From NCBI GenBank assembly GCA_018398585.1, contig JAGTTD010000001.1, positions 22,089,750 through 22,153,749 of the forward strand: a stretch of DNA of 64,000 nucleotides. The letters run 5' to 3'. The position numbers were made by a program, and so were the translations under genes. Position 1 is the stretch's first letter, and every line of letters begins with the position of its first letter. The notes under the pieces are model-generated. The model was not told the DNA's origin. It worked only from the letters and a program-made list of their open reading frames with translations, and ran no database searches. Below, piece by piece: positions 22,260 through 32,700 of the stretch. Source of the stretch: Simmondsia chinensis. Its lineage: Eukaryota; Streptophyta; Magnoliopsida; Caryophyllales; Simmondsiaceae.

Positions 22260-22597
22260 TGTTATGATCGAGCTGTGTTTGAGTATTCAAAATCATTAGA
22301 ACTTTGCGTTTTGTTGGATTGTCAGCCATAGCAGTTCATTTGTTAGTTTGGTGCCTTATTTTGATTGTTAGTTAATAAGGTCGGTTAAGCTTGAGTCTTG
22401 ATGCATTGAATAGTTAGATATTTTGCTCTCTTATTCAAATGTTGTGCTCTCTTATAATTGACATTCACTGAATAGAAAATTAATCTCTTTCCTCTCTCAA
22501 CCCTAATTTCTCTCTAATTCTTATCTCTTTCACTTCTCCTCATTCCATACTCTCTTATCCCTAGGTTATGATTCAAGTTTGATCTTGAATCATAACA
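22260..22597 (+). repeat. 3' LTR of the Reina-like element
   Basis: A 338-bp LTR, TGTTATGAT to ATCATAACA, a perfect 9-bp inverted terminal match. It carries the same terminal stem-loop as the 5' copy. Confidence 0.93.
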
Positions 22598-22640
22598 CCC
22601 ACATCGGAAGAATAGTGGAAGGGAGCCTTGTTTAAATACC
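22598..22640 (+). promoter_or_regulatory. snRNA-type promoter: USE plus TATA-like box, split by the Reina-like element
   Basis: Taking one copy of the CCCAC duplication, the pre-insertion sequence joins AAT (17,710-17,712) to CCCACATCGG (22,598-22,607). This gives ATCCCACATCG, an exact match to the plant USE consensus RTCCCACATCG. TTTAAATA begins 24 bp after the USE (about 22,631). Plant U6-type (polymerase III) promoters have about this spacing, polymerase II snRNA promoters about ten more. Some dispersed plant repeats also carry CCCACATCGG, so this could be repeat-borne. Confidence 0.5.
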
Positions 22641-22663
22641 TCATTGTCATTGTACTGGTAAAG

Positions 22664-22755
22664 TTTTGTGGGCCTAGAGTAGGCATGGTGGGCCACAAGC
22701 GTGCGCACCCCCCACCGTGCAGGCCGGCGCATTGCATCGGGTCAGGATGTGGTGT
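22664..22755 (+). ncRNA. Possible structured small-RNA remnant downstream of the USE/TATA module
   Basis: About 24 bp beyond the TATA-like box the sequence becomes GC-rich and self-complementary (for example GGTGGGCC and CCCCCCACC around 22,687-22,715), unlike its AT-rich surroundings. I could not match it to U6, U3, 7SL or another known RNA. It ends at 22,755, where an XZ-family LTR begins, so any 3' part is lost or displaced. It may equally be part of a dispersed repeat. Confidence 0.25.
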
Positions 22756-23207
22756 TGTTTACACCTCAAAATTGAGGGAGTTGGGATGACACCGTTTCGG
22801 AGGAAAGCATCACGGGCTTATCAAGTGACGCTATTCTCAAGGGATATAAGGCATTTAGATGTTAAGGGTATCTCGAGCCCAATTGCTTGAGGAGTTTAAA
22901 ACCCTTTTAAGATATCAGCCACTCGAGGTGGTTGAAGGGCTAAAAGATGCTTGAGCTCAAGAGCCTTCCCAGAAAGCTACAAGACAGGTTGTTTTGAAGC
23001 TTGAGGTAGTTACTTGGAGTGCAATTCCAGGTACGTGAGTCTCAAGCCTATCCAATAGAACATGGGGCATCTAGAAGGAACTCAAGCAAGATATGCAGAT
23101 GTGGGCTTCTAGAAAGACGCTCAAGTACACAAAAACGGGGCATTATTCACTACCATTCAACATGCCAAAGGAGGTTTGAGGCAGACACTAGAAGGAAATG
23201 CCAGGGA
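22756..23207 (+). repeat. XZ-family (Tat-type) LTR, 5' portion
   Basis: It begins TGTTTACACCTCAAAATTGAGG and follows the same course as 42,101-42,540 and 63,608-64,000. It stops at about 23,207, where copia LTR sequence starts. The remainder of the same LTR reappears at 37,456 after the copia element. Roughly 140 bp of the XZ LTR and the first ~490 bp of the copia LTR are missing at the junction, so a deletion removed the copia insertion edge and its TSD. Confidence 0.75.
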
Positions 23208-24653
23208 ATTAGGATTAGTCATAGTGCGTTGACTTGAATCTTACATACGTTAGGTAGCGGCATCAAGTGTGGTGGGAATAGTTGTTTTAAGTGGAATATA
23301 TAGTCTCTAACGATATAAAGACATCCCTTTAGTTGATTCACAAATATATAAACAGATTCTAGAATATTTGAGTATTCTATATGTTTGACATTTGAAATTA
23401 ATATGGAAATTGTTTCTGTATTATTGAATTTTTAGAGAAGGGCGAGTTGGAAACTATACCAAGAGATGTGAAAAATACAACAATAGTAGTTAAAGTTACT
23501 TTTACTTAGGGTTATCTACTAAAGGGGTTAATTGACGCAATGAAGTCATTTGGAAAATTTTTGAGTGAATATATTTAATTTTAGAGTGCAGTAGAACTTA
23601 AGTTTTACTAAATGGAAATCAATTGTTATCATGAGATGACAATCATATTTAACCAAATTGGAGCTAAAGTTAGATTGTCCTAAAGGTTTCTTTACAAGCC
23701 TCAACTTAAGTACTATTTGAAAATATTTAAATTGAATATAGTGAGATGAATTATTTATTCATAAAATAAATAAATTAATTTTGCTGAATATAAATAATGA
23801 GATGAATAAATTAATTTTATCAAATAGTATTCTTGGTATGAATTTATACACATGGGAATTCAAACAAAATAAAAATAAAATAAAATAAAAAGCTTTGCAT
23901 CGTCACACGCAGGACAACAGCCCCAATGAAGCGGAAGCACGCACGCACAGGTTGATAGTGCCCCATCAGCGATCTAGGCTTTAACGCGTTGGCTAATCCG
24001 CTACTGCCACATGGCAGTCTTGATGCTGTCACAACTGGGCCAACGCGGATCCTATCTATGACTAGAGGTCGTGGCCAATGATTTGATGACACGTATCACA
24101 GGTTTTAATTATAAATATGTTGCACAGTTTTGATCTAGGGAAGATCTTCAATTTTTAAGTTTTGGAACCTAATTTTCTCCCACAAAGAAAATTATAAAAT
24201 TATTTTAGGAATTTTTAAATTATTATTTAGCATAATTTTTTTAAAAATAATTTTTCGAAAATATTAAAGGAAAAATTTTGTTTCGACATTTTTTTCTAAA
24301 ATAAGTATTTTTTTTCAGGTGCTAAAAGAGGTCATTCTGAAGAAGACCTTGAGGTATCAAGAAACTTTTTTCCAATTTCAAGTCCTCAAGTTAGAAATGG
24401 GATTCGCGCCTCAAGTATGTTTAATTAAATATGTAATAATTAATTTATTTTATTTTTGTTTCGTTTATTTTACATGCCATGTTTATATTTGTTTCATTCG
24501 ATGTTTTACATTTGTCATATTATGAACCTATTAGAGTAAGATCTAGACCTAACTAAATCAGAATTTTAGATTTAAAATTAAGAATTTTAAGTTGGTTTTC
24601 CATTGCACTTGCTTAGTAAATTTAGGAAAACTTTGTAAAATACATTTCCAATA
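23208..24653 (+). repeat. 5' LTR of the copia-type element, truncated at its start
   Basis: It aligns by eye with 36,045-37,455 and with the reverse complement of 40,309-41,580. It begins at AGGATTAGTCA..., about 490 bp into the family LTR, and ends at ATTTCCAATA (canonical CA changed to TA). No clear primer site follows. Confidence 0.75.
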
Positions 24654-25495
24654 GTAACTTAAAATATGTTCATGATTATATTAGAAAAATCACGTTTGAT
24701 AAAATTGGAGTATATAGAGTTACGAAAATATAAAATTGGGAATTTCATCAAAATAAAAAGACAATCCTTGAAATTGTTATTAAAGAGTTCAATAACAAGA
24801 TTGAAGGTTTATTAAAGTTTTAAATTATTTAAAATTTTAGATGAGTCATGATTCAATCAAAGAGCTAATTCTGAATCAGATCTAATGAGATTAAATATTG
24901 AACGAGTTGGATGATTTAGATTATTAATCTAATATAATTAGATTTTGAACCAAGGTGTAAAATATTCAATTGTTAAATATTTTAATATAATCCATAACAA
25001 AAAATATCTAATGGGATAAAATGTTTAGTTTACGATCTAATGAGATTAAGATCAAATTTAATAATTCATTATTCATTTCAATTAAAAATAAAAAAAATTA
25101 ATAAATAAAATTAAGGGACCATAAAATTTTTTATTTTGATATTTGTTAGTTAAATAATTTAAATAAATAATTAATTAATTAGGATGAGATCCTAATTAAG
25201 ATTATATGATAATCTTTTCTAAAGGAGTTTAGAAAATCTTTAATTATTCCAACTCTTAGCCCTTAAGTCCTGTTATTCAAATTGTTCAACAAGGTGACAT
25301 TTGTTAAATTTTAGTTCACATGTTCAATATTATTTAAATGAGTTAAATGTTATGTATGATGTGAATAAAGTTATAAGGCCATATAACTTGGTGAAATATT
25401 TAATTTCTTCGAGTGGGATAGTTTTTTAATAAATCTCATATGATTAGATAATTCAAAAGTTGAATTATTTGAAAGGAAAATTCTCATAATATAGC

Positions 25496-26220
25496 CAGGG
25501 GTGTTCATGGTTCGGTTAACCATACCGGAAAGTATTTCGGTTCGGTTAACCCTAAACAAAATACTCAAAAATCTATAACCGTTACCATAATCGAAAAGAT
25601 CAGTTAACCAAATTTTGGTAAATCAGTAATTCGGTTTGGTCATGTCGGTTAACCGGTAACCGGAAAAGTAATAAAATGCCTCTTTTATGTTATACAATTT
25701 ATCTCCTTAATGGTTTGTAAATATCCAAAAAATACATTAAATGTGAGAATATTCAACAAATTATGAGCTTAGAATATAATTCTAAAAAATTAAATGTATA
25801 ATAATCTTATTTTAACCAATATGTGAGAAAGCGAGTAGTACTAAATTGTAGCAATATAGTGCTTAATTAGTATTTGGGATATAACAATGAGGCACAAAAA
25901 AATCCATGATAGGAGATGAACTAGGAAAAAAGATAAAGTTAATCATGCATTATAAAAGAGTCATTTATATGGTAGAAAAATGTAATTAGTAAACAATATA
26001 ATATTATGAACATGTAAAAATATATACATGCTATATATTATTTCGGTAAATTGGTTAACTGAAATAGACAAAATCACTAACCGTTACCATCCTAAAATAC
26101 CACAAATTTTTTGGTTCAGTTAACTGAACCATAAATTCGATATAGCTAACCGCATTTTTGGGTCTGTATTTTGGGATTTCGGTTCGGTATTTCGGTTACG
26201 AATTTTTTTTAACACCATTA
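25496..26220. mobile_element. Non-autonomous hAT-type element, 8-bp TSD
   Basis: The element starts CAGGGGTGTTCATGGTTCGG and ends in TTTTTTTTAACACCATTA, imperfect inverted ends, and is flanked by an exact 8-bp duplication, AATATAGC, at 25,488-25,495 and 26,221-26,228. Subterminal GGTTCGGTTAACC-like motifs recur near both ends in opposite orientations. At 725 bp it has no transposase. The 8-bp TSD and CAGGGGTGTTC start are those of plant hAT non-autonomous families. It interrupts the copia internal region. Confidence 0.87.
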
Positions 26221-26423
26221 AATATAGCTAATGAGATTAGATTACATCGATTGTATAATTAAAGGAATCTAATTGGATTAGAATTTTATTTAATGGTTAA
26301 ATAAAATATAGAATGGAGTTCTAATATTGATTATGATATAATCAAATTTAAAAGAAGGATATGCTATTATAAATTTCAAGGGAGAGCGAGGATTAAAAAT
26401 TGATTCGTCACAATCTCCATTTC

Positions 26424-27235
26424 CAGACTAATAGTATAATGGATAGGCGCTACTCCCTAAGGAGGGCATTTTTTTCCAGAATACAGGTTAGACTTCTTAA
26501 ATGATAGATAGAGGGATGGGAAAAATGAGACCAGCAATGCTGATGTGGAGTATCTTGTTTAAGTGTACCATAGGATAGTATAATAGTCTCCTAGAGAGCA
26601 TTGTGATACTGTCTTAGAGACCGAGGAAGAAATAGTGAGTTAAATATGTTTAGGGAACATATTAATTGAGAATAGTTCTCACTTGACCAATTATTTATTA
26701 CGCCGCCTCTCCCATAGTAATAAGTAGATTGGTTAGCTCATTGTTTCACACAAATAAACATTGGTTAGGTGGATTCCATGCTTTGTTTATTTGCTAAAAT
26801 TATTAAAAGGTTCACAACACTCAAAATATCAAGTAGGAGCGAGCTTTTAAGTGAATGCTCATGGCCTTTATTACTGGTCTAACAATATAATGGGTTGCAT
26901 TACTCCCCGAGGAGGATGTTAATCCGTAAAATATAGGGTTAGAGTTTTGTTAGGATGAACTGAATTCCAAACAATCGAGAATGGCCATGCCGACGTGGAG
27001 TATATCGAGACCTTGTATGGATGTTCAGGTAATGGTGTACACTTGACTAAGGTCTACACTAGCCTCCCCGAGGAGCTCTGTTTTATGACCTTATAAGCCG
27101 AGGAAAAAGTGGCATGATAAATATATTTAGTAAAGAGTTTACAAGAAAACCTATTTATTGAGAAACGTTCTCATCCTTCTGATATTTAAGTTCCGCCTCG
27201 CCGACGGGGAGTTTTAGGTAGTTCATTGGGTCGCC
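26424..27235. repeat. Two ~330-bp imperfect direct repeats in the copia internal region
   Basis: A module from TAATATAATGG...TACTCCC(T/C)(A/G)AGGAGG through a GACGTGGAGTAT segment to CCGCCTC occurs at about 26,424-26,745 and 26,876-27,235, offset about 455 bp. Landmarks match in order despite many differences. No coding was seen in either. Confidence 0.65.
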
Positions 27236-30223
27236 ACGGCAGACATGTAAGTGTCGGATTGAGAACTCCAAACTCTGATAGTAAGAAAAGTAATCATGTA
27301 TGTTATATGACTAGCTTTGAGTTTTTCATTTCAGACTGGTTGTTAACTTATGTATTGCGATCAGTACTGGTATGTCTTACTAGTCTATTATGTTTTATTC
27401 GTTATGATATGATATTTTTTTAGTACGTGTAGAGGACTAGGAGATGCTCAGGGTTCTCTGGACTGCTGCTAGTAGATCTACTAAGCTGAAAAGAACATTT
27501 AGAATGCTAGACTAGACCACAGGTTAGTTACTTGCAAGACTTGGACATTAGATGTCGAATGTGTTTTAGCATTAGATACTTAAAAATTCAACTATAGTGG
27601 ATATGATCAGTGACATGAGAGAAGTGTTCGGTCAAAGAACTAGCAGCATGAGAACAGTTTGTGAGAAAGATGATAGACAGAAGATTGAGTTAAGAAAGTT
27701 CAAAGCATATCATGTGATGATATCTTATATAATTGAACTGGAATTCTTAATGCAAATATTGATAGCCAATCTCAACAGGATATGATCCTGACTTGCCTAT
27801 CAAGGTCTTTCATTCGGTTAGACTGGATACATTGAGTAATAGAGATTACTTATAGTCTAAACAAATAAAAGTCTAGTCTGAGAGAAATTGTGGCATGAGA
27901 ACTGAGGGCATAGTCCACTTAGCGTAAGCATCTATCTTAGGAATTATGAACCTCAAGAGGGTAAAATAAAATCTGAGTCAAAATAGTTTTGTCTCTTTTA
28001 TAAAAGCACTGGACGTTAATATCTAAAAGGAATTGCCTAGATACTTGGATACTATTGTTGCCAAGACCGAAAGCCAACATGACAAGGTATATGATATCTT
28101 GTCTCTTCTAGTTGTGATTGGTAGGTAATTCACTAGTGTTCTAGCGAATAGGCTTTCAGTATGGGCACCCAAAGATAGTAAATTAAGTGAAGTGATTTAG
28201 TTTTGTATTTGGGTAACTATCTTAATGTACTTTAGAAATTTGACTTTTACCCGCTATTTATTTCAAAGTAGTTTTTTAGAAAAATGAAATGATAGTTAGA
28301 GTAATAAATTGTTTTTTTTTAAAAAGATACGTTGGTAAATGATTGACTAAGTTTAATCGAAACTGTGTTAATGGCGATTTATTAGTCTAATACAAGCTAG
28401 GTTGTGTAATCATATAAAAGAATAATTTTTAGAAACCACATAGCTTTTAAGTGGTATTTAATCTTAGGTCACACTAATCTAGTATGACTCACAACTGGTT
28501 TGATTTTTCTTATGCCATCATTAAGTATGAAAATGATAACTAGTATGCGAATCATATTCGAATTAATGGTGACTGAAAGAGCCTTTAAGGGGAAAGGCAA
28601 TAGAGCCAATAAGCTGCTAGGACTTGTTCATAAAATGTTTATATACTGCTAAATGTTCAAGCAAGTGAAAGCGATGAGTATATCATAAAAAGCTTATGAT
28701 AGATTACTCGATAAGTTTATATATGGATATACCTAAGTAGACTAAAGTCTTAAATCCTTTAAAAAGTTCAAAGAATTAAAGACTAAAGTTGGGATCAGTT
28801 AGATAATTATATCAAATCATTTTGATTAGATTGAAGAGGTGGTTCTAGGAGAATTCTTAATTTTTCTTTATTATAAAGAGTTGTATAAAGAATCAATAAT
28901 GTTTTATTGAATATGGTAAGATTCATATGATGAGTCACTTCTACATATCAAAATATTTGTTCCATAAGAGGTTTTAAAGTGTTCTAAAGCTGCAACAGAT
29001 AGCTTGGGTTAGATAGATTGACAGTATTAGATATTGTGTCTCAACAACTTTATACAACTTATAGTGTAGATGACGTATTAGATATATCTTCAATTAGGTT
29101 ATGGTCACACATAGTATGTGAAAGCTTTGGGGTAGTGGGAGAACTATCAGAGTCACTTGAGGGATTCATGTCTTTAGTCTTAATAGTTAAGCATGATGAT
29201 GAATCTAATCCTTTAGACTGCAATCAAACTCTTAAGTATAAAGATGTAGATCTATTGGTTGGGGCAATAAAAGTTAAGTTAAAGTAATTGAATTTTAAAT
29301 ATGTCTGAAAACTTGTAGAGGCGTCAAAAGACATTGATTCCAATAGATTGGATCTAAATAGATATACAAATATAGAGAGTTCATTGGACAAGAAGGTAGG
29401 GACCTTAAGGATCGATTCATGGTAGTGGGTTAATACCCTTTAGAAAGGAATCGTCTTTGATGAGATCGTCTAGCTCAATGCTATGCTTAATCTCATTGTG
29501 ATGAGGCATGGTAAGAGCAATCAAGACGAGATCCTCCGAACATTCATCTTGATAAGCTTACGTATATGATACAACCAGACAAGTTTATTGCCAAGAGTCG
29601 GGAACATATAGTATGCAAACTGATGAAGTCCATTGTAGACTTAAATAAGCATCTTATTCATTGAATAGTAGATTCGATGACGATTAATGAAGTCCTAGAG
29701 ATTTGAGTCAATGTTTAGTGAACCATCACTGTATGAGTGACATAACAAGAAAGTAGAGACTTTCTAAGTGTTGTATATAGTTGAGATTCTGCTAATTGAG
29801 AATGGTGCAGAAGTGTTATGAGCTATTAAGATTTAATTGTCCAGTTAGTTTAAAACAAAAGAACCAAGATGAGCACACTATGTTTTTAGGGTCAAGCTTT
29901 AGCGAGATTCTAAGAAAGAATGTTGAGTTTATCATAGGTTTTTTGGTTTAAAAGGGAGTTTAGACGTTAGACGTCTGAAATCCATGTTTATCTTTTAGTG
30001 GGAGTCATTGCTTAGTTCACTATGGAAGTTGGGTACTTGAAAGCTATGAGGTGTTGAGTAGACTAGTGGACTCAGATGGTTCCTAGTAGATCAAAGTACG
30101 TGAGCAAAAGAATGAGACAGTCGAAAATTAGTATTGGTTAAAGTTTATAGTTAAAGAGTTGACAGATCCCTAGGGGATAATTATGCAATACAAGGCTAAT
30201 TTGGTTTAGGACAAGTGGGAGAT

Positions 30224-30322
30224 TGCTGGAATTGATGTCCTGAAAACCCAATTACTTAGTTTTAAACATTAAATAAATAAAATTATCTATTTATTTATTG
30301 TTTTATCATGTTTTATGAGTCA
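30224..30322 (+). repeat. Start of the copia 3' LTR, cut by a LINE insertion
   Basis: TGCTGGAATTGATGTCCTG follows the purine tract. The LTR is interrupted after TTATGAGTCA (30,313-30,322), which is repeated exactly at 35,641-35,650, where the LTR continues. This 10-bp duplication is the TSD of the LINE in between. Confidence 0.88.
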
Positions 30323-31044
30323 GGCATTTTTTTGGTAAGTCAACTTTATTTGTATTGATACCAAAAAGAGAGAATACATGAGGACAAGGAGCATACCCCA
30401 AGACACGGCAAAGGTCAGTAGCCTGACTAAAGCCAACAAGGCAAAAACCCTAAAAAAATAGGAAAGGAAAAAAAAAATTAAAACAGTTCAAGCCTACTCC
30501 TGAAAGAAAATACATAAAATAAAAGATCAAAAAAATCAAAAAATACAGGGGTTATACTAGAAGTAGTCTTCACCTATTAGGTGATGTCCCATAGGCTAGA
30601 GCTATTAGCCACTTCTCGTTTGATAGGATCAGTGCACGCCTCAAACTAAGCAAGGAGACGATCCACCTGAGATAGTTGTTGAGAGGAAACAAGAGGATCC
30701 CAACGAGCCACAAAGGAATAAGAAGCAACACTATCATGAGCCTTGGCAGCCTTCACAGCCACTCTGGCAGCTATTCGAGAACGCCTACGCTCAACAGGGA
30801 CGGGCAAGGGATAACCACAGATATGCTCAGGGTGCTAGTCAGTATGGTCGGAGACTCAACAGCTCCAGCAGAGGCAACCGAGGCCTCAGTAAGTAAGCAG
30901 ACATCAAAAATAGAGGTAGAAGAAGCCAAACTATCCTGACAAGACGAGTACTCTGAGTGAAGACGTGTGTCAGTATTAAGTACACTAGCTTCCTAGTTCA
31001 AAGCATATATCAAAGGCTCTGTAGGCTCCGCAACCTCAGAAAAC

Positions 31045-32600
31045 CTAAGAGGTTAGAACAGAAGACTCGGAGATCCTTGCATAACCGCTCGGGGAACCAA
31101 CAGGCTCAGAGGCAGTTGAAACAAGAAAATCCGAGAGACCCAAAGAGTCGGAGCGGCAGGAACCTAAAGCGTGGGGCCCAGCCCGTGGACACGGGCTTGG
31201 AACAACCGGGACAAGAGGCTGGGAACTTCCCGATCCAGAGGTGAGCCCTGGCCCAGCACCATTTAGGTGCAGGGAAGTAGAGGAAACCGCGCTCAAAAGC
31301 CCAGTTGGGGAGGGGAGCCCACCGTCACTGGTGGGCTCCAAAGAGAGGCCTAGAGGCCCAAATATGGGCTCAAAACAGCCAAAGCAAGTTAAAGGCCCGG
31401 GTGGCCCAGCAGCATGAAGAAGCGGCAGCCCAGCAGCAAGAACCGGCCATGTTAGGCTCAATGCATTACCCAGTCCCAGTGGGCCCAATTCGTAGAGTAA
31501 CCTCAACAGGCATAGTCATTGGCCCAGCACTCACACCAACAAACCCATAAATATGTCTCAATACACCTCAGCAGCCCACCTCCACCCGGCCCCTCACCAG
31601 CAGCAAGGGCTCCAACCGGCCCAGAATTCTCAAGCCCACCAGCAAGGCTAGATGGTGTTAGTGGGCCAGATGTATTACACGGCCAAAGTTCTTTAGCCCG
31701 ACTGGGCTGTTCTCCAACGGGCCCAATAACCCCTCCCACCGGCCCACCTAACTCTCTAGCAGCCTTCCTAAGTCGTTGCCACTGGAGACAAAGGTGGCGC
31801 TGCTTTTCGGTGACCGATGTCGGAGCCACCGCAAGGGGAGGAGAGGAGAGAGAGGCAGGATCCTCCCTAATACTGCAAGAGTGTCCAAAAATCGAGCATT
31901 TTGGCAAATCCGAGGCAAGCTTTCATACATTACCGGAAACCGGATATCATCTAGTTGAACCTTAATTCTCTTTGGAATGGCATCTTTAGCATCCAATTCA
32001 ACATTAACCCAAGCAAAGCTTTTCATGAAGCCATCAATAGTCGGCTGATCCAAGTAGAGGGGTTTCCCAACCCCTCTAGCAACTACACTAAGAGATTTTT
32101 TTTGACCACGTAGATGCCAGAAACCCGTGAATCTGAATCCAAACCCGAATTTGAGATAGGTCAATACTAGGAGCAAAATTGAGCTGCCAATGCTCTACGG
32201 AGAGGTAACGTCCCTTGAAATACCAAGGGCCATCATGGATCACTCGAGCCGCATCTTCAAAGGACTTAAATTGAAAGGAGCAAAAATCCTTCCCGGGCCC
32301 ATAGAGGCCCAAAGCATTTGAGCAATGGCTATGTAACTAGAGAAAGCAACATGACCACCAAGAAATCAACCAACAAAGCATCGATTCCATCTTTGAAGCC
32401 TCAGGACAATAACATCACGAGAAATGGAAGTAACAACTTCACCATCAACGATTCGAGGAGGGACATAACAAAGAGACCCAAAAGTAGGAGAATTAGGAAC
32501 CCGATCATCAACTAACATCCCGTGACCCGAAGGAGTAACCACTGGTTCAACACTCACAACAATGTGCAAGAGCAAGGGAGTTAACTAACATAGCAACCAC
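31045..32600 (-). pseudogene. LINE ORF1 with DUF4283 RNA-binding-like domain, broken
   Basis: On the minus strand 32,575-32,366 reads PPRIVDGEVVTSI and then WNRCFVGWFLGG, and 32,312-32,088 reads DFCSFQFKSFEDAARVIHDG followed by PWYFKGRYLSVEHW and VWIQIHGF. The frame to 31,748 reads GKPLYLDQPTIDG, FAWVNVEL and FPVMYESLPRICQNARFLD. These are the ordered DUF4283 motifs of plant L1 ORF1 proteins. The final zinc-knuckle Cys positions are degraded. 31,506-31,045 is a Pro/Gly/Ser/Leu-rich tail typical of the low-complexity region after this domain. The protein would package LINE RNA. Frameshifts separate the parts. Confidence 0.85.
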
Positions 32601-32700
32601 CTAACAACCTTTTGTAACAAACTTACACAATTCCCAACCACCTAACAAACACCAACCAACCACCAAGCAACTCAACTCACCACCACCGTGCCGAGCACCC

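Larger units (their letters stand above)
17718..22597 (+). mobile_element. Reina-like Ty3/gypsy retrotransposon, complete ends, TSD CCCAC
   Basis: LTRs at 17,718-18,065 and 22,260-22,597 are flanked by an identical CCCAC at 17,713-17,717 and 22,598-22,602. The 3' LTR has perfect inverted ends (TGTTATGAT...ATCATAACA); the 5' copy starts TATTATGAT. A perfect iMet primer site follows the 5' LTR. The order gag, protease, RT, RNase H, integrase is that of Ty3/gypsy. Short LTRs and ~4.9 kb overall fit the Reina group. All domains are broken. The integrase end runs directly into the 3' LTR, so the expected 3' tail and purine tract are missing. Confidence 0.93.
24654..30223 (+). other. Noncoding internal region of the copia-type element
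   Basis: About 5.6 kb of AT-rich DNA with no supported gene apart from the hAT insert. The part near 29,000-30,223 matches 44,824-46,020 in reverse orientation. The frame at 29,018-29,287 has no known motif. The final bases form the copia purine tract. Confidence 0.65.

Noticed and set aside
29018..29287. 89-codon frame as a copia pol fragment
   Set aside because: I could find no RT, RNase H or integrase motif; the same region is present but not open in the related copy at 44,824-46,020.
31305..31965. Long plus-strand frames in the GC-rich region as a host gene
   Set aside because: They are shadows of the minus-strand LINE ORF1 and its Pro/Gly-rich tail, which has ordered DUF4283 motifs.
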